From the NCBI GenBank assembly GCA_016647705.1, contig CM028326.1, positions 42,656,285 to 42,720,284 of the forward strand: DNA of 64,000 bases, read 5' to 3'. Shown here piece by piece: positions 11,026-21,965 of this stretch. The notes under the pieces were generated by a model, which ran no database searches, had not been told where the DNA came from, and worked only from the letters and a program-made list of their open reading frames with translations. The position numbers and the translations under genes are program-made. Source of the stretch: Eucommia ulmoides. Taxonomy: Eukaryota; Streptophyta; Magnoliopsida; Garryales; Eucommiaceae. How positions within the stretch are numbered: position 1 is the stretch's first letter; each line of letters begins with the position of its first letter.

Positions 11026-12851
11026 TCAAACATTGGCATACAACTCTTTATCATAAGTTGGGTATTTTAAGGCTACCCCGCTTAGTTTCTTGTTGAAGTA
11101 AGCAATTGGCCGTCTTTCCTGTATAAGAACTACACCTATGCCAATACCTGAAGCATCACATTCAATCTCAAACGTTTTCGAAAAGTTAGGTAAAGACAAT
11201 AAGGGGGCGTTGGTCAGCTTCTTTTTTATTAATTGAAATGCCTTCTCTTGTTCTTCTCCCCATCTAAATCTAACGTTCTTCTTAATCACTTCGGTAAGTG
11301 GTGCAGCTATGCTACTAAAGTCCTTCACGAACCGCTGGTAAAAACTAGCAAGTCCATGAAAACTACGAACATTACCTACACTTGTGGGACTCGGCCACTC
11401 TTGGATTACACGTACCTTCTCTTCATCAACCTGTATACCTTGTACGCTAACAACAAATCCAAGAAATACAAGCTTATCAGTGTAAAAAGTACACTTCTTC
11501 AAATTAGCGAACAACTTTTCTTTCCTAAGCACATCTAAAATAGATTTCAAATATACTACATGATCGTCGAAGTTTTTGCTATAAATGAGTATATCATCAA
11601 AGTAGACAACAACAATTTGCCTATAAATGCACGTAAAACATGATTCATAAGTCTCATAAAAGTGCTCGGAGCATTAGTCAAACCAAAAGGCATAACTAAC
11701 CATTCATACAAACCATATTTTGTTTTAAAGGTAGTTTTCCATTCATCTCCTTCATTTATTCTAATCTGATGATAACCACTCTTTAAATAAATCTTAGAAA
11801 ATACACAAGAACCATGCAGCTCATCTAACATATCATCTAAGCGAAGAATAGGATGACGATACTTTACTGTTATGTTATTGATGGCCCGGCAATCGACGCA
11901 CATTCTCTACATCCCATCCTTCTTAGGTACAAGTAAAACCAGAACGGCGCATGGGCTTATGCTTTCCCTCACGTGCCCCTTCTCCAACAACTCACTTACT
12001 TGTCGTTGAAGCTCCTTTGTCTCCTCAGGATTGCTCCTATAGGCTGGTCAGTTTGGAATTGTCGCACCGGGAACAAAATCAATTTGATGTTCAATCCCTC
12101 GGATTGGAGGTAATCCTTGTGCTGTTTCCTCGAGAAAGACATTCCCATACTCCTACAAAAGAGAAACAACAGAACTAGGCAAAGTAAGGTCAAAGTCGTT
12201 AGTGTTTAGAAATGCCTCTTTGTACAAAAGTACAATCATCGGTTGATTTGAAAACACTGCTTGCTTAATTTCACTCACTTTTGCATAGAAATTCTTTTGT
12301 TTTCTCTCTAATTTTCTCTCAATGGCCAAATTTTGATTTTCTTTTTCTCTCTCATTTTTTACGGCCCTTCTCTGATTTTCACTCTTTTTCTTTTGTTCAC
12401 TCTCTTTCTTTTAATCACTCTCATTTTGCAATCTCACTTGATCCTCATATACTTGTTGCGGTGTCAATGGTATAAGAGTGATTGATCGTTGATTAAGTAC
12501 AAATGAGTATTTGTTCGTAAAGCCATCATGCTTCACACGCCTATCAAACTGCCATAGACGCCCTAGCAACAAGTATCCCGCTTGCATCAGTACTACATCA
12601 CACAACACTTCATCTTCGTATTTACCAATTTGAAATGCAACTAACACCTGCTTATTCACCCTTATCTCACCACTATCATTTAACCATTGCAACTTGTACG
12701 GTTGAGGGTGCTTCAACACGGGCAGTCCCAATTTTTCCACCATAGTTGTGCTTGCAACATTAGTACAACTACTACCATCAATAATCACACTACACCTTGT
12801 CTTTGACGTAGCACCTAGTGTGAAAAATGTTCTCCTGCTGCACTTCTTCAA
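11026..12851 (-). pseudogene. Gypsy protease, reverse transcriptase and RNase H
   Basis: The protease region (12851-12411) shows 'SVIIDGSSCTNVAS' and 'LLGRLWQFDR', typical of Ty3/gypsy. The RT follows: '[13 protein letters not shown]' near 11900, 'SGYHQIRI', and 'LPFGLTNAP'-type '[13 protein letters not shown]' near 11670. The frame then shifts just before the catalytic block; the codons for YFDD are present at 11593-11604 in the next frame. RT/RNase H resumes at 11550-11026 with 'LVFLGFVVS', '[10 protein letters not shown]' and '[13 protein letters not shown]', the last holding the RNase H acidic residue. Stops upstream of the RT (for example within the 'VPKKDG' block near 11910) show the gene is dead. 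Confidence 0.85.
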
Positions 12852-13011
12852 CTCCTTTTGCTTGCAAGCTCAATGCTCTCCTCGCCACCAATGTCAATGC
12901 AGCAGGGGCTAAATACTCCTCCTCAAAAACATCCTCCAATGGTGGCATGTCGTGCGTGTTGGAATCTTCATTCTCGATCGCAATTTTACCATTGTCTTGA
13001 AACACCATGAC

Positions 13012-14095
13012 CTACTTGTTTGGACATTGACCTGCTATGTGTCCCTTGCCTTGACATTTAAAACATTTAATGTCACGATTCCTAAAGGTAGAAGTGTCAA
13101 TTTTACCTTGAGGAACGTGGCTGGTGTTCACGGACTTCAGCTCAGATTTGGACGTTTGTGACTTGTCCATCTGTTTGGTATAACTCGATTTCCAAGAGGT
13201 AGAATTAGAGTTATAGGCTGCACGTGACCCACCCACCCCTCTTGAGTTGTTGCTCGACTTTGATGGCCATGTGCACCATATCTTCCAACTCCACATAATG
13301 TTGCATCTCTACCTTATCTTGGATTTTCTAGTTTAATCCAAGTAAAAACCTAGCCATTGTAGCCTCTCAATCTTCCCCTACATTAGCTCAGATCATAGCA
13401 ATCTCCATCTCCTTGTAGTAATCCTCTACGCTCCGGCTTCCCTGTCTAAGACCTTGCAGCTTTTTGCACAACTCTCGGTAGTAGTAACTTAGAACGAACC
13501 GCTTTCTTATCACTGTTTTCATCTTTTCCCATGTCTCTATTGGCCGTTCTTTATTCTGCCTCCTGTCTATAACAAGCTGATCCCACCAAGTAATAACATA
13601 GTCAGAAAATTCAATCACAACTAATTTTACCTTTTTTGCTTCGGAATAGTTGTGGCAGTCAAATATGAACTCCATTTTTTTCTCCCACTCAAGGTATGCT
13701 TCAGGATCGGATCTACCTTAAAATGACGGAATCTTCATCTTAATACCTTCCAAGTTGTTATCTTCCCGATTCCTAGCTTCTCTAAACTGTCCTCAATGTC
13801 TCCTATTACTAACAACAGAATCCCGATCATCTTCTTCATCAAAACCAACCCCATAATACTCTTCATCTTCAACCCTCACTTCCCTCAGTTGAACTCTTTC
13901 CCTTCTATGCACATTAGGAGCGATTTGTGGCTACTTCATACGTGTACTCTCCATCTGATCTATCCGTTCGTGAACCTGCTCCAATTCCAACTTCATCACA
14001 CGCCTCATCTCACTTATCATGGCCCCCATAAACACTTTCAGATCAGTAAGTTCCGTAGCATCTTCGGCAATACTCTTAGCACTATTGTGGGACAT
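13012..14095 (-). pseudogene. Gypsy gag with zinc knuckle
   Basis: The first ATG after the leader is at 14095 (MSHNSAKSIAEDA), followed by a helical N-terminus. The capsid-like segment at 13675-13388 reads 'WWDQLVIDRRQNKERP', 'VLSYYYRELCKKLQGL' and 'SVEDYYKEMEI', the usual plant Ty3/gypsy gag signature. The CCHC knuckle 'CFKCQGKGHIAGQC' lies at about 13021-13065. Several frameshifts and stops separate these parts. It forms one former polyprotein with the protease and pol segments to the left. Confidence 0.85.
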
Positions 14096-14676
14096 GGTTG
14101 CTGCAAAGAAAAGTTAGAAAGAAAAGGACCTCACAATTCTCTCCCTTACGTGTTTACACTCAAGAATGTGAATCACTCTACACTTGTGTTTCACTAAAAA
14201 AAATGTCACTTTTAACACTCTAATGTTCTCACTACTCTTGTCTTTTTTCACTCGATAATTCTTTTTTAGCTCTTTTGAAACTAAACAAACAATACTCAAA
14301 ATTTTCAACAATAATTCACCCAGAATTCATCAAGGAATTTCAGGTTTTAAAAGTAAGAATATAGGGAACACGGCTGATTAGTCCTTCGGAAGCACAAAAT
14401 AGCAAAATTTCCACGAAAAAATTCGATCTTTGGGGTGAGGTGATTTTCAAGCTTAATGGAACCAAATTGGCTGAAAACATGTTTTTTTTTTTTTTTTTTT
14501 AAATACAACAACTTTTTACCAAGATGGAAGATTTGAAGTACTAATGAGAAAAAACAAAAAAAAAAAAAAAAAAAAAAATTGACCAGATCTGAGTTATTGG
14601 CCAAGAAAGTTCAAGTGGGAATGAATAGATAACGATGAATGAAAAGAAAAAGATAGATGAACCTAATTTAAACCTT

Positions 14677-14690
14677 ACTCTGATTACCAA
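14677..14690 (-). promoter_or_regulatory. Primer binding site, tRNA-iMet type
   Basis: On the minus strand the sequence just inside the right LTR reads TTGGTAATCAGAG. It differs from the standard TGGTATCAGAGC initiator-Met site by one extra base. Its position between LTR and gag fixes the element's orientation. Confidence 0.7.
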
Positions 14691-14692
14691 AT

Positions 14693-15498
14693 GATGTGAA
14701 TACCACCAAGAATAACGAGATCCGACAAGAAAAAGGATCCCAAGAACGTTCTAAGATCAAAATTGGATGACAGACCTCGACCCGTTGTTTACGACAAACA
14801 AAAACCTCGGTACAAGGAAGAAGCCACAAACGGTGGTGAAAATCCGCTTGATGAGTCGTCAGTGAACGCTACGGGAAATCCCGATAAGTTCAAATAGTTT
14901 TTCAAAGAACCGTAGAGAAAATACTCTCACAAATTCACTAAAAAATTATCTGCATTTTTCATTCATTATATGCCTATTTAAAGGCTAGAATTACAAGGAA
15001 AATTCCTAAAACAACTATCCTAATTAAGGCTAAAAATATGGAAAAAAAAAAAAAAAAAGTCATACTTGCCTAAAAGAAAAAAAAAATGCCATATTCAGCC
15101 CCTTAATTGGCTGATCACATACCTAAGATAGAAAAGGAAGGTTGGGAGTCTTAAATGGATTTTTTTTCATCCATATACACCCATAAATGTCAAAAATAAA
15201 TAAAAAGAAAGTAAATGGCATGGAAGCCTTACAATCAGACCCAAAAAAGAGTATTTTTAAACATGCCAATTTAAGCTTAGTCTTGGTCAGATTCTTCTAG
15301 AACTTGAATCATGTTGATGAATCTTTGTTGCTCACGTGGATCATGATCAATGGGCCTCCACGAATTTGCTTGATTCCATGCCTCTTAAATTAGTCCGTCT
15401 AGTGCATCTTTAAACTTCCTTGCTCGTGCTCTCGTAATCGGCCCAATTAGGACTTGAACTAGATCACTTGAAGTTGTGCTATGATTTGCATCACTGTA
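14693..15498 (-). mobile_element. 5' LTR of the CRM-like gypsy element
   Basis: On the + strand it begins TGTGAATACCACC, the inner LTR end next to the primer binding site. From 14827 it matches the left LTR up to 'gatttgcatcac' at 15498. A TATA-like 'CCTTTAAATAG' (minus strand, about 14973-14985) is shared by both copies. The outer LTR end cannot be fixed because the left copy switches to pol at this point. Confidence 0.75.
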
Positions 15499-16394
15499 TC
15501 TATAGTTGTGAAGAACTAATCGATAAACCCTTGAACCAGTCAAAACAACTTCTTGAATAAAATCAACAATATAAAGAGAAGTATGTTGTGTTATTCAAAT
15601 TTTAATAAATTAAGATCACCAATGGATTCAAAATGTTAAAATTAGCTAAGAACCAATATCCGGATCTCAAGAATTGATCTAAAAAGGGTGAACTGATAAC
15701 TAGTTAAAATAGATGACCATGCTAACGTGGAAAATAATGACATGACAATCCATGATGTGGTATATAATGCTAACATAGCACCCACAATATGGAATTTGCT
15801 AATATGGCAGATGACATGGCACTTGGACCATGGATTTTACTAACGTGGCAATTGACTTGGCAAGTAATGCGGCACCAACATGGACTATGACGTGGTAGAG
15901 AAAAGTGGATTGGCAATGACTTGGCACATACTTTGCATTGGTTTTGTGTTGATATGGTGCCTTTGTGGCCTACATGTGACACCGACTCAACACAGATGTG
16001 TCAATGATGTGGCCTGTTGCAAGTGTATAGAACTTGTGATAGAACACTAAATACTTTAGGCCGTGTGTGTGAGTGCGCAAGAGCTTCAATGATGGTGTGT
16101 GATATGTTGTTGAAATTGTCTTGGAAAGAGAAGTTTGGATTAGGTCTTATATTTGTAATCGAAGCTTGAAATCGTTGTCAAAATGTAAATTTGTTGGCGA
16201 GTCGAAAATTTTTGTGGTGGAAGTTTTGGCGGCATGTGAAGTTTCGTTGTGGCTTCGTGTTATGATGATTTTTATGACCTTAAATTGTTCGGGAATAAGG
16301 ATTCTAGATCTGTGATTAGGAAAGCAATCAGAGTACTAGAATCGGAATAGAATTGTATGAAGAGATTAGGATGTGGAGATGAAGAGTGATGGAA
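15499..16394. other. Unassigned stretch between LTR and right direct repeat
   Basis: No convincing gene. At 15720-16010 there is a run of imperfect phrases such as 'aacgtggca', 'gatgacatggca' and 'tgacttggca'. The reading frame at 16121-16315 (64 residues) has no recognisable motif. It may be the missing outer part of the gypsy LTR or host DNA. Confidence 0.4.
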
Positions 16395-16660
16395 AAAATG
16401 ACGAAAGTGAAAGCATGAAAAAAATAATAGACAAATTTGAGTAGAGATTAATGAAAAGAAAATAGACCTGGATCAATATGCAATTGTATACCATGATAAG
16501 AACTGAATATTATTTATATTATTATACACAAATCTATTTTTTATATTGAACATATCAATCCTATTTAAATACAAGATAAATGTCGGTGGGATTGAAAGTA
16601 TTAACAAAACAATTAATGAGCTATTGAGATTGCCAGTGGTTGGGAAATCATCTTGATGAC
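16395..16660. repeat. 265-bp direct repeat, right copy
   Basis: Same orientation as 8661-8925, with scattered substitutions and the same AT-rich core ('ttatattattatacac'). It places the gypsy element and about 900 bp of extra DNA between two related flanks. Confidence 0.8.
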
Positions 16661-18490
16661 TTTAATAGGTGGTTGACTGGTTGGTGAAGTATCTTGATGA
16701 CTTTAATAGTGACAACGACGGCTACGACAACCATTGAAGGGTCGAAGCTCCGTTTCAATTCTTGCATTGAATTTAAGTCCAAGACCTTTTTTCTCTCTTT
16801 TTATTTTTAATTTATATTTTGTTAATCTTTTTATTTGTAATAATTAAAAAAATAAAGGGTTAATTTTGTCTATTTAAAAAAAAAAAATTAACTTCAATTT
16901 TGTTTTTTTAGAAAATTCCGTTAATTTAAATAGAAAATGTTAAATTTTCATTTTATTAAGAGTAGAAAGAGATAAAATATAAATTTAAAGTGGAGGAAAA
17001 TAAATTAATACTAAATTTAAGTATAGGGAATTAGAAATAATGGGATTTTTCTTTCAAGGGTCTTAAAAATCTAAAAAACAAATTTTTAAGGACTGTTAAA
17101 ATTAAACTTGTTCAAAAGTATCAGCACATTTATTATTTTAATATTACTCCTTTATATACTCAAATTTCAATTAAATTTTAAAATTCCACTCATTTTTGAA
17201 AAATTCAATTAAAGTTTATTTTTTAATAAAAAAATTTAATTAATTTTATTTTTTATTAAAAATATACACTCTTTTAAAATGTCATAAATACCCTTATACG
17301 TTTCGCTTATTTTTTTGTAATATTCAATCAATTTTATTTTTCAATAGAAATTCCACTTAATTTTATTGTTTTATTCAGAATATATAATTTTTAAAATTTT
17401 AATTTTTAATAAAAAATCACTAAATTTTATTTTTAATTTAATGTTTTTAAATACCTTAAATATCATTCCATTGAATTTTAATTTATTTTTCGGAATATTC
17501 TACTAAACATTTTAAAATATAAAAAGAATTCAATTTTAAATTCTATTTAAACTCAATCACCTAAAAATACTTTTAAAATCAACCAAATATAAGTAAATAT
17601 CCACTTAATTAAGTAAAAATCCACTAAAAATAATCTAAGTAGAAATATACTAAATATAATTGAATGGATATCTACTAAAAATAATCAAAGTAAAAATAAA
17701 CACCAAACCAAAAAGAAATTCTAAAATGCATAGAGCTAGATGTGTTTGCTTACGTGAAACTGTTTAAAACAAGAATACTAGATTTGTAGTTGAAATATAA
17801 TTTTAAAAAATGCATAGAAATTTACTTAAAACCTGTAGAAACTCACTAAATAATAATAAAAATGAATGAAAACCCAGTGTATGTAAAACAGTCTATGTGG
17901 ATCCATTGTATGTAGAAATCCACTAAACCGATCCCCCTTTCTCAAATTTATGTTCCTGTTCAAAATTCCTAGGGGAAAAAATAACAGAGACACTAAAAAA
18001 CGCCAATGCCAAATAAATGGACTTATTGCAATAAATTTCTCTAAAAATCACTTACATGAATCTACTTAATAATTAAATGGAAATCCACTAAAAAAATATC
18101 AAGTAGAATCTCACTAAGCATTCGAAAACCGAATCATCATCAAATAAGTCACCACCTTACCCAAATCTCATGACTCAATCCATTGAAAATCAAATAGAGA
18201 AACCATATCCATTGAATCAAAAAAGCAAAACATTCCACTGAATAGTAAATTTCAATTACATTCCACTGAGAAATTTATATAAATCTTTGTGCTAAAAAAG
18301 AATTTTGAATAGAAACCAAATAGAATAAGGAAAATAAAATGGATTTTGAAAAAATAAATAAATTCAACAAATCAAAAATGATATAGAAAAACTCTTGTTG
18401 CTCAAACAATAAACTAATCCATCTATAGCAGAGCATTTAGGAAATTACACCAAAGATTTTCCTTACTCAGAAAGATTGCAAGATTCACAT
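16661..18490. other. AT-rich intergenic DNA with recurring 'ccactaaa' motif
   Basis: No gene is visible. From about 17160 to 18300 short phrases like 'aaatccactaaa' or 'ttccactcaatttt' recur irregularly, giving the look of a very diverged minisatellite. The region is extremely A/T-rich (16840-17480 especially). Confidence 0.5.
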
Positions 18491-18918
18491 GTATATAGCC
18501 CGTGAATCGAGATGATAAATTGAGCTTGTAGACTTCGGTGGTGGAGCAACGAAATCGAGTAGTGATGACTAGATCTAGCCTAAATCTTTTGGTTAGATCT
18601 AGCCTATATCTAACCAGATCTAGCCGAATCGGAGGGTGGCCATGGAGTTTGAGAGAGAAAGAGAGCGAGGATGGATTTTGATGCGGTTGGGGCTGGAAAT
18701 TTGTCTCCGAATCGGAGACAACGACGAATCAGCGATGGACGAAGACAATGACGATGAAGGCGATGGTCGAAGACGATAATGGTAATGAACGCGATGGATG
18801 AAGACGACAACGATGAAGGCATTGATGGCGAAGACGATGGCGATGAAGGCGATGAAGGTGTTGAAGGCGATGAACAAAAAAGAAAACGATGAAGGAAGAC
18901 GACTGTGAAAGAAATAGT
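18491..18918. other. GAA/GAC/GAT-rich degenerate repeat, target of the hAT insertion
   Basis: A purine-rich stretch (18700-18900) is built of 'gatgaaggcgatg' and 'gaagacgatgg' units. It contains a 37-codon acidic frame (18779-18892), which I take as a by-product of the repeat. The same sequence resumes after the hAT element at 19946 ('gaaggaagacgaagg'). Confidence 0.6.
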
Positions 18919-18926
18919 GTGGCGAT

Positions 18927-19937
18927 TAGGGGTATTCAAAAAAATCGGCAAACCGAAAAACCGAACCAAACCGACTAAAAAAAACGAAAAAACCACCCTT
19001 GACAAAAAAACCGCCAGGATCAATTTGTTTTCGGGGTAAAACCGCTCCCCCGGTTCGGTTGGCGGTTTTCGTATACATGAACCTCAGTTTAAATCACGCC
19101 GAACTGCAAACCCCTAAAACGATCGTTTTAGGGGTTTTGTTTATATATACAAACTACAAATAGAGAAACCCTAGCCAGTAGCCGCCTCTCCTCCCAATCG
19201 CAGCTCTCATTTCGCTTATCTCCTTCACTTCTCTACCGATCTCATTCCACTTCTTTCCCGATCGCAGCTCCTTACTCTAGTTATCGCAGCTCCTTACTCC
19301 ATTTGTCGTCGTCATCGTCCTCCCAACCGCAAGAACAGATCGTAACCCTAAATCGCAATATTTTCTGCACCATCGCAACCTTAATTGAACCATCACAACC
19401 CTAATCGCACCATGGCAACCCTAATCGCCGCGAGAACGCCGCTACTCCACCGTTGTAAATAGTTGGCAATGTTCTGTCATTGCAGATCTTTGGCCATCCT
19501 CCATCGTTGAAGATCGTTATCGTCCACCATGGCAAATCCGTAGCAGATCATCGTCGTCCACCATGGAAGATCCATAGTAGATCGTTGTCGTCCACCTTTA
19601 CAGGTTTAGCCTTCAAATTATTCAGGTAATCTTCAGTCCCAAAATCATTCGTTTTTGTTTCCGTTGGTTAACAGATCTGTTCGTTTTAGTGTTTCGCTTG
19701 CGGATTTGTTCGTTTTCATTTGTTTAGGGTTTTGATTTCATTTTTGTTTGCGTTTTGTTGATCTTTAGTCCCAAATCGAAACTGCCCCGAAAACTGATGA
19801 AAACTGCATGGTTAGTTTTTTCTCTGTACAGAAACCAAACCATCAAGGAGTGATTTCCAACATAGGGAAACCGAGGACCTAGCTTCAGGAACCAAAAAAC
19901 ACGAAAATCGCACCGAACTGAACCGCGAACACCTCTA
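18927..19937. mobile_element. Non-autonomous hAT element, 1011 bp
   Basis: The ends are TAGGGGTATTC and, inverted, TAGAGGTGTTCGCGG, the usual ends of plant hAT elements with 'aaccgaaccaaacc' type subterminal repeats (18950-18975, 19045-19065, 19910-19925). The exact 8-bp duplication GTGGCGAT flanks it (18919-18926, 19938-19945). The interior holds a palindrome near 19117-19137 (CCTAAAACGATCGTTTTAGG) and C-rich leader-like sequence, with no transposase coding. It must have been moved by a transposase made elsewhere. Confidence 0.92.
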
Positions 19938-19945
19938 GTGGCGAT

Positions 19946-20580
19946 GAAGGAAGACGAAGGCAATGATGAAATTAATGTGTTTATTAGGTCTGACAATTGG
20001 TGGGGGTAATTTGGTTATTATAAAATATTTGTAGGGATTTGTGCAAACCTTTTTCTAAAAGTAGGAGTTTTAAACGACTTTTATTTGTGTGGGGGTGGAA
20101 TTTATTTTTTTTTATTTTTTTTTATTTTTTTTAAGAAATAGGAGTTTTGGGAGAAAAATCCAAAAATAATTATCAATAATTGATGGATTATCAAATACTC
20201 TTCTTAAAAAATAGATGCACTAAAAAAAGGGGCAAAGCAAACCCCATATTAATGTTTCAAAAAGTAAAAACTTAGCTGAACCACCCACATTTGTTTCTTG
20301 TTCGGTTATTCGCTAAAATCCCTAAATTCTCACACCGACCGTGTCCCGTCTCTCTCTCTCTCTCTCTCTCTTACTCACTCACTTCAGATCTGGTCCATGT
20401 GACATTCTAAATCTCTAGTGACGCTAATCCAATGGCAACCTCCTCCCATCCACAGCTCCAATGACGATCTTTCTCCAAACGACCTCCAATGACGACTTCA
20501 TCCTCTCCACCTGAATAGCCTCCGATATTCCTCCCCGACTGTTACCTTCGAAGTTCATCTGCAACCCACAAACACAGGCA
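19946..20580. other. Unassigned stretch with (TC)n microsatellite
   Basis: It holds T-rich tracts at 20105-20132 and a (TC)n run at 20349-20372. The part 20340-20580 is C/T-rich like a 5' leader and ends 'cacaggca' immediately before the MULE target site. No coding region can be supported. Confidence 0.4.
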
Positions 20581-20589
20581 GTAAGTTTA

Positions 20590-20725
20590 GGGATAAAGAC
20601 CTTTTTGACCCCTGACAAATGGTTCGGGTGTCTAATTGCCTCCTATTTTTTTCAACTAGACACATTTGCCCTTGACATTTTAAAATCGTTCCAAATTATC
20701 CCCTAAGGCAAGTTCTATGAAGTCA
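20590..20725. repeat. Left terminal inverted repeat of the Pack-MULE
   Basis: It pairs with 22735-22894 inverted. Shared landmarks are 'gggataaaga', 'tgacaaatgg', 'tgtctaatt', 'attccaaatt'-type 'cgttccaaatt' and 'cccc..ggca'. Confidence 0.85.
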
Positions 20726-20919
20726 AAGTAACGGTCAACGTTTCATTAAAGGTATTTTGGTGTTTTTATTCAATGGGGTTAATTTGAAAAATTATCTAAA
20801 CTTCTAGAGGTCAAAATATTTTTTTTTTCTATTTTCCTTGCATGCCTTTCTTTCTCAATTGAGATAGATAGAGAGAGAGAAAATCTTTATTTTCCAAGTT
20901 TAACAAACACAATAACTAA

Positions 20920-21103
20920 GGTGGGGTTTATTAATGTTTATGTTCCCAATCTCAATAACTCAGGAGAAAAAAGGGGAAAAACTCCGTTCTGTTCTAAGAG
21001 TTTTGTACTAAAAATCAAGGAGCAGAACATAAGCATATTCTATTTTTTTTCCTCCCATATTGAAACACAAATCTGGGAACAAAAATACTAAACAACCCAG
21101 GCC
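20920..21103. mobile_element. Tourist-like MITE nested in the Pack-MULE, 184 bp
   Basis: The left end GGTGGGGTTTATTAATG and the inverted right end GGCCTGGGTTGTTTAG are related, followed by 'TGTTCCC' on both sides. Flanks are TAA (left) and TTA (right). It resembles the element at 30651-30861, which also has 'gggaac' blocks. Confidence 0.6.
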
Positions 21104-21504
21104 TTAATGTTTCCATTCCAAGAAAACTAGGAACAAAAATATATATATATATATATACATACATACATACATGAAAACGAATTTTTTTTGGAAAATCACT
21201 ACAATTTCGCCAAAACCGAACCCTAGAACACATGAGTTTTTATTAAAACAACTATTCGAAGCATTTTTCCACAAAAAGAAACATGTAATACACCTAGGTT
21301 TTGTTCAATTCCAGGAATTAAACTCAAACACAAGCCCTAATTCCTCCAAAATTCAAGAACATGGGTGTACATATTTCTACTCAAAATCAATAAATACCCA
21401 ACAAAAGTCTTCTAAACTTCTAGCAGTCAAAATGTTTTTTTCTTTTATTTTTTTTTAGTTCTTCTTCTTTGTCTCTGCACCACCGAACGAACCAACACCG
21501 CCGT

Positions 21505-21569
21505 CTCTGCCAAAGAATTACCATCTCCAATACTGTCTCCAAAAAAGATGTAGGCGGGCTTGCCATCTA
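21505..21569 (-). pseudogene. Possible third captured fragment, GDSL-lipase-like
   Basis: Directly after the FQR1 portion, another minus-strand frame reads 'KPAYIFFGDSIGDGNS'. This resembles the N-terminal block I of plant GDSL esterase/lipases (FVFGDSLxDxGNN). Only about 20 residues are visible, so this is a weak call. It could also be chance or a continuation of rearranged FQR1 sequence. Confidence 0.3.
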
Positions 21570-21965
21570 TTGCTGTGTCCTCCAAAGACCACCGGTTGCA
21601 TCGAGGAAGGCTTTGAATTGAGCAGACATCATCCCAAATCTTGTTGGAAATCCAAAAACAAAACCATCAGCCTCTGCAAGTTCGTTTGGGGTTATTATCG
21701 AAACATCACTCTTTGGAGGTGCACTCATTTTCAAGAGGATCTCTTCAGGTAGTGTTTTAGGAACCTATTACACAGAGACAAGAAAAAAAGGATTTATTGT
21801 CTTTAAGACCATGTACTAGGAATGATTTAATGGTTGAATGGTGATGATCATGAAGAAAAATGTACTAATTTTCTTTTTTTTTTCTTCAATTGTCTACTTG
21901 CCATAGTTTTGCTTCAACTCCCTCAATAGATGCAACCCCTTTCTTTATCTCTTCAGCTAATTTCT
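21570..21965 (-). pseudogene. Captured fragment of an FQR1/WrbA-type NAD(P)H:quinone oxidoreductase
   Basis: The complete enzyme is a flavodoxin-fold FMN protein that reduces quinones by two electrons. The fragment starts mid-exon with 'KLAEEIKKGVASIEGV' and 'EAKLWQ' (21963-21898). A GT...AG intron follows (21897-21765), then 'VPKTLPEEILLKM', 'APPKSDVSIITPNELAEADG', 'FVFGFPTRFGMMSAQFKAF' and 'LDATGGLWRTQQ' (21764-21570), ending at a TAG. The 'PTRFG' FMN-contact block and 'GGLWR' motif of the family are intact. The N-terminal flavin loop and the C-terminal half are absent, so no active enzyme is expected. It is joined out of frame to the histone H1 fragment. Confidence 0.92.

Noticed and set aside
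11233-11538. 101-codon plus-strand frame
   Set aside because: It is the antisense shadow of the gypsy RNase H region.
13796-14197. 133-codon plus-strand frame
   Set aside because: It is antisense to the gypsy gag N-terminus.
18779-18892. 37-residue acidic frame
   Set aside because: It is a by-product of a GAA/GAC/GAT repeat, with no homolog that I recognise.
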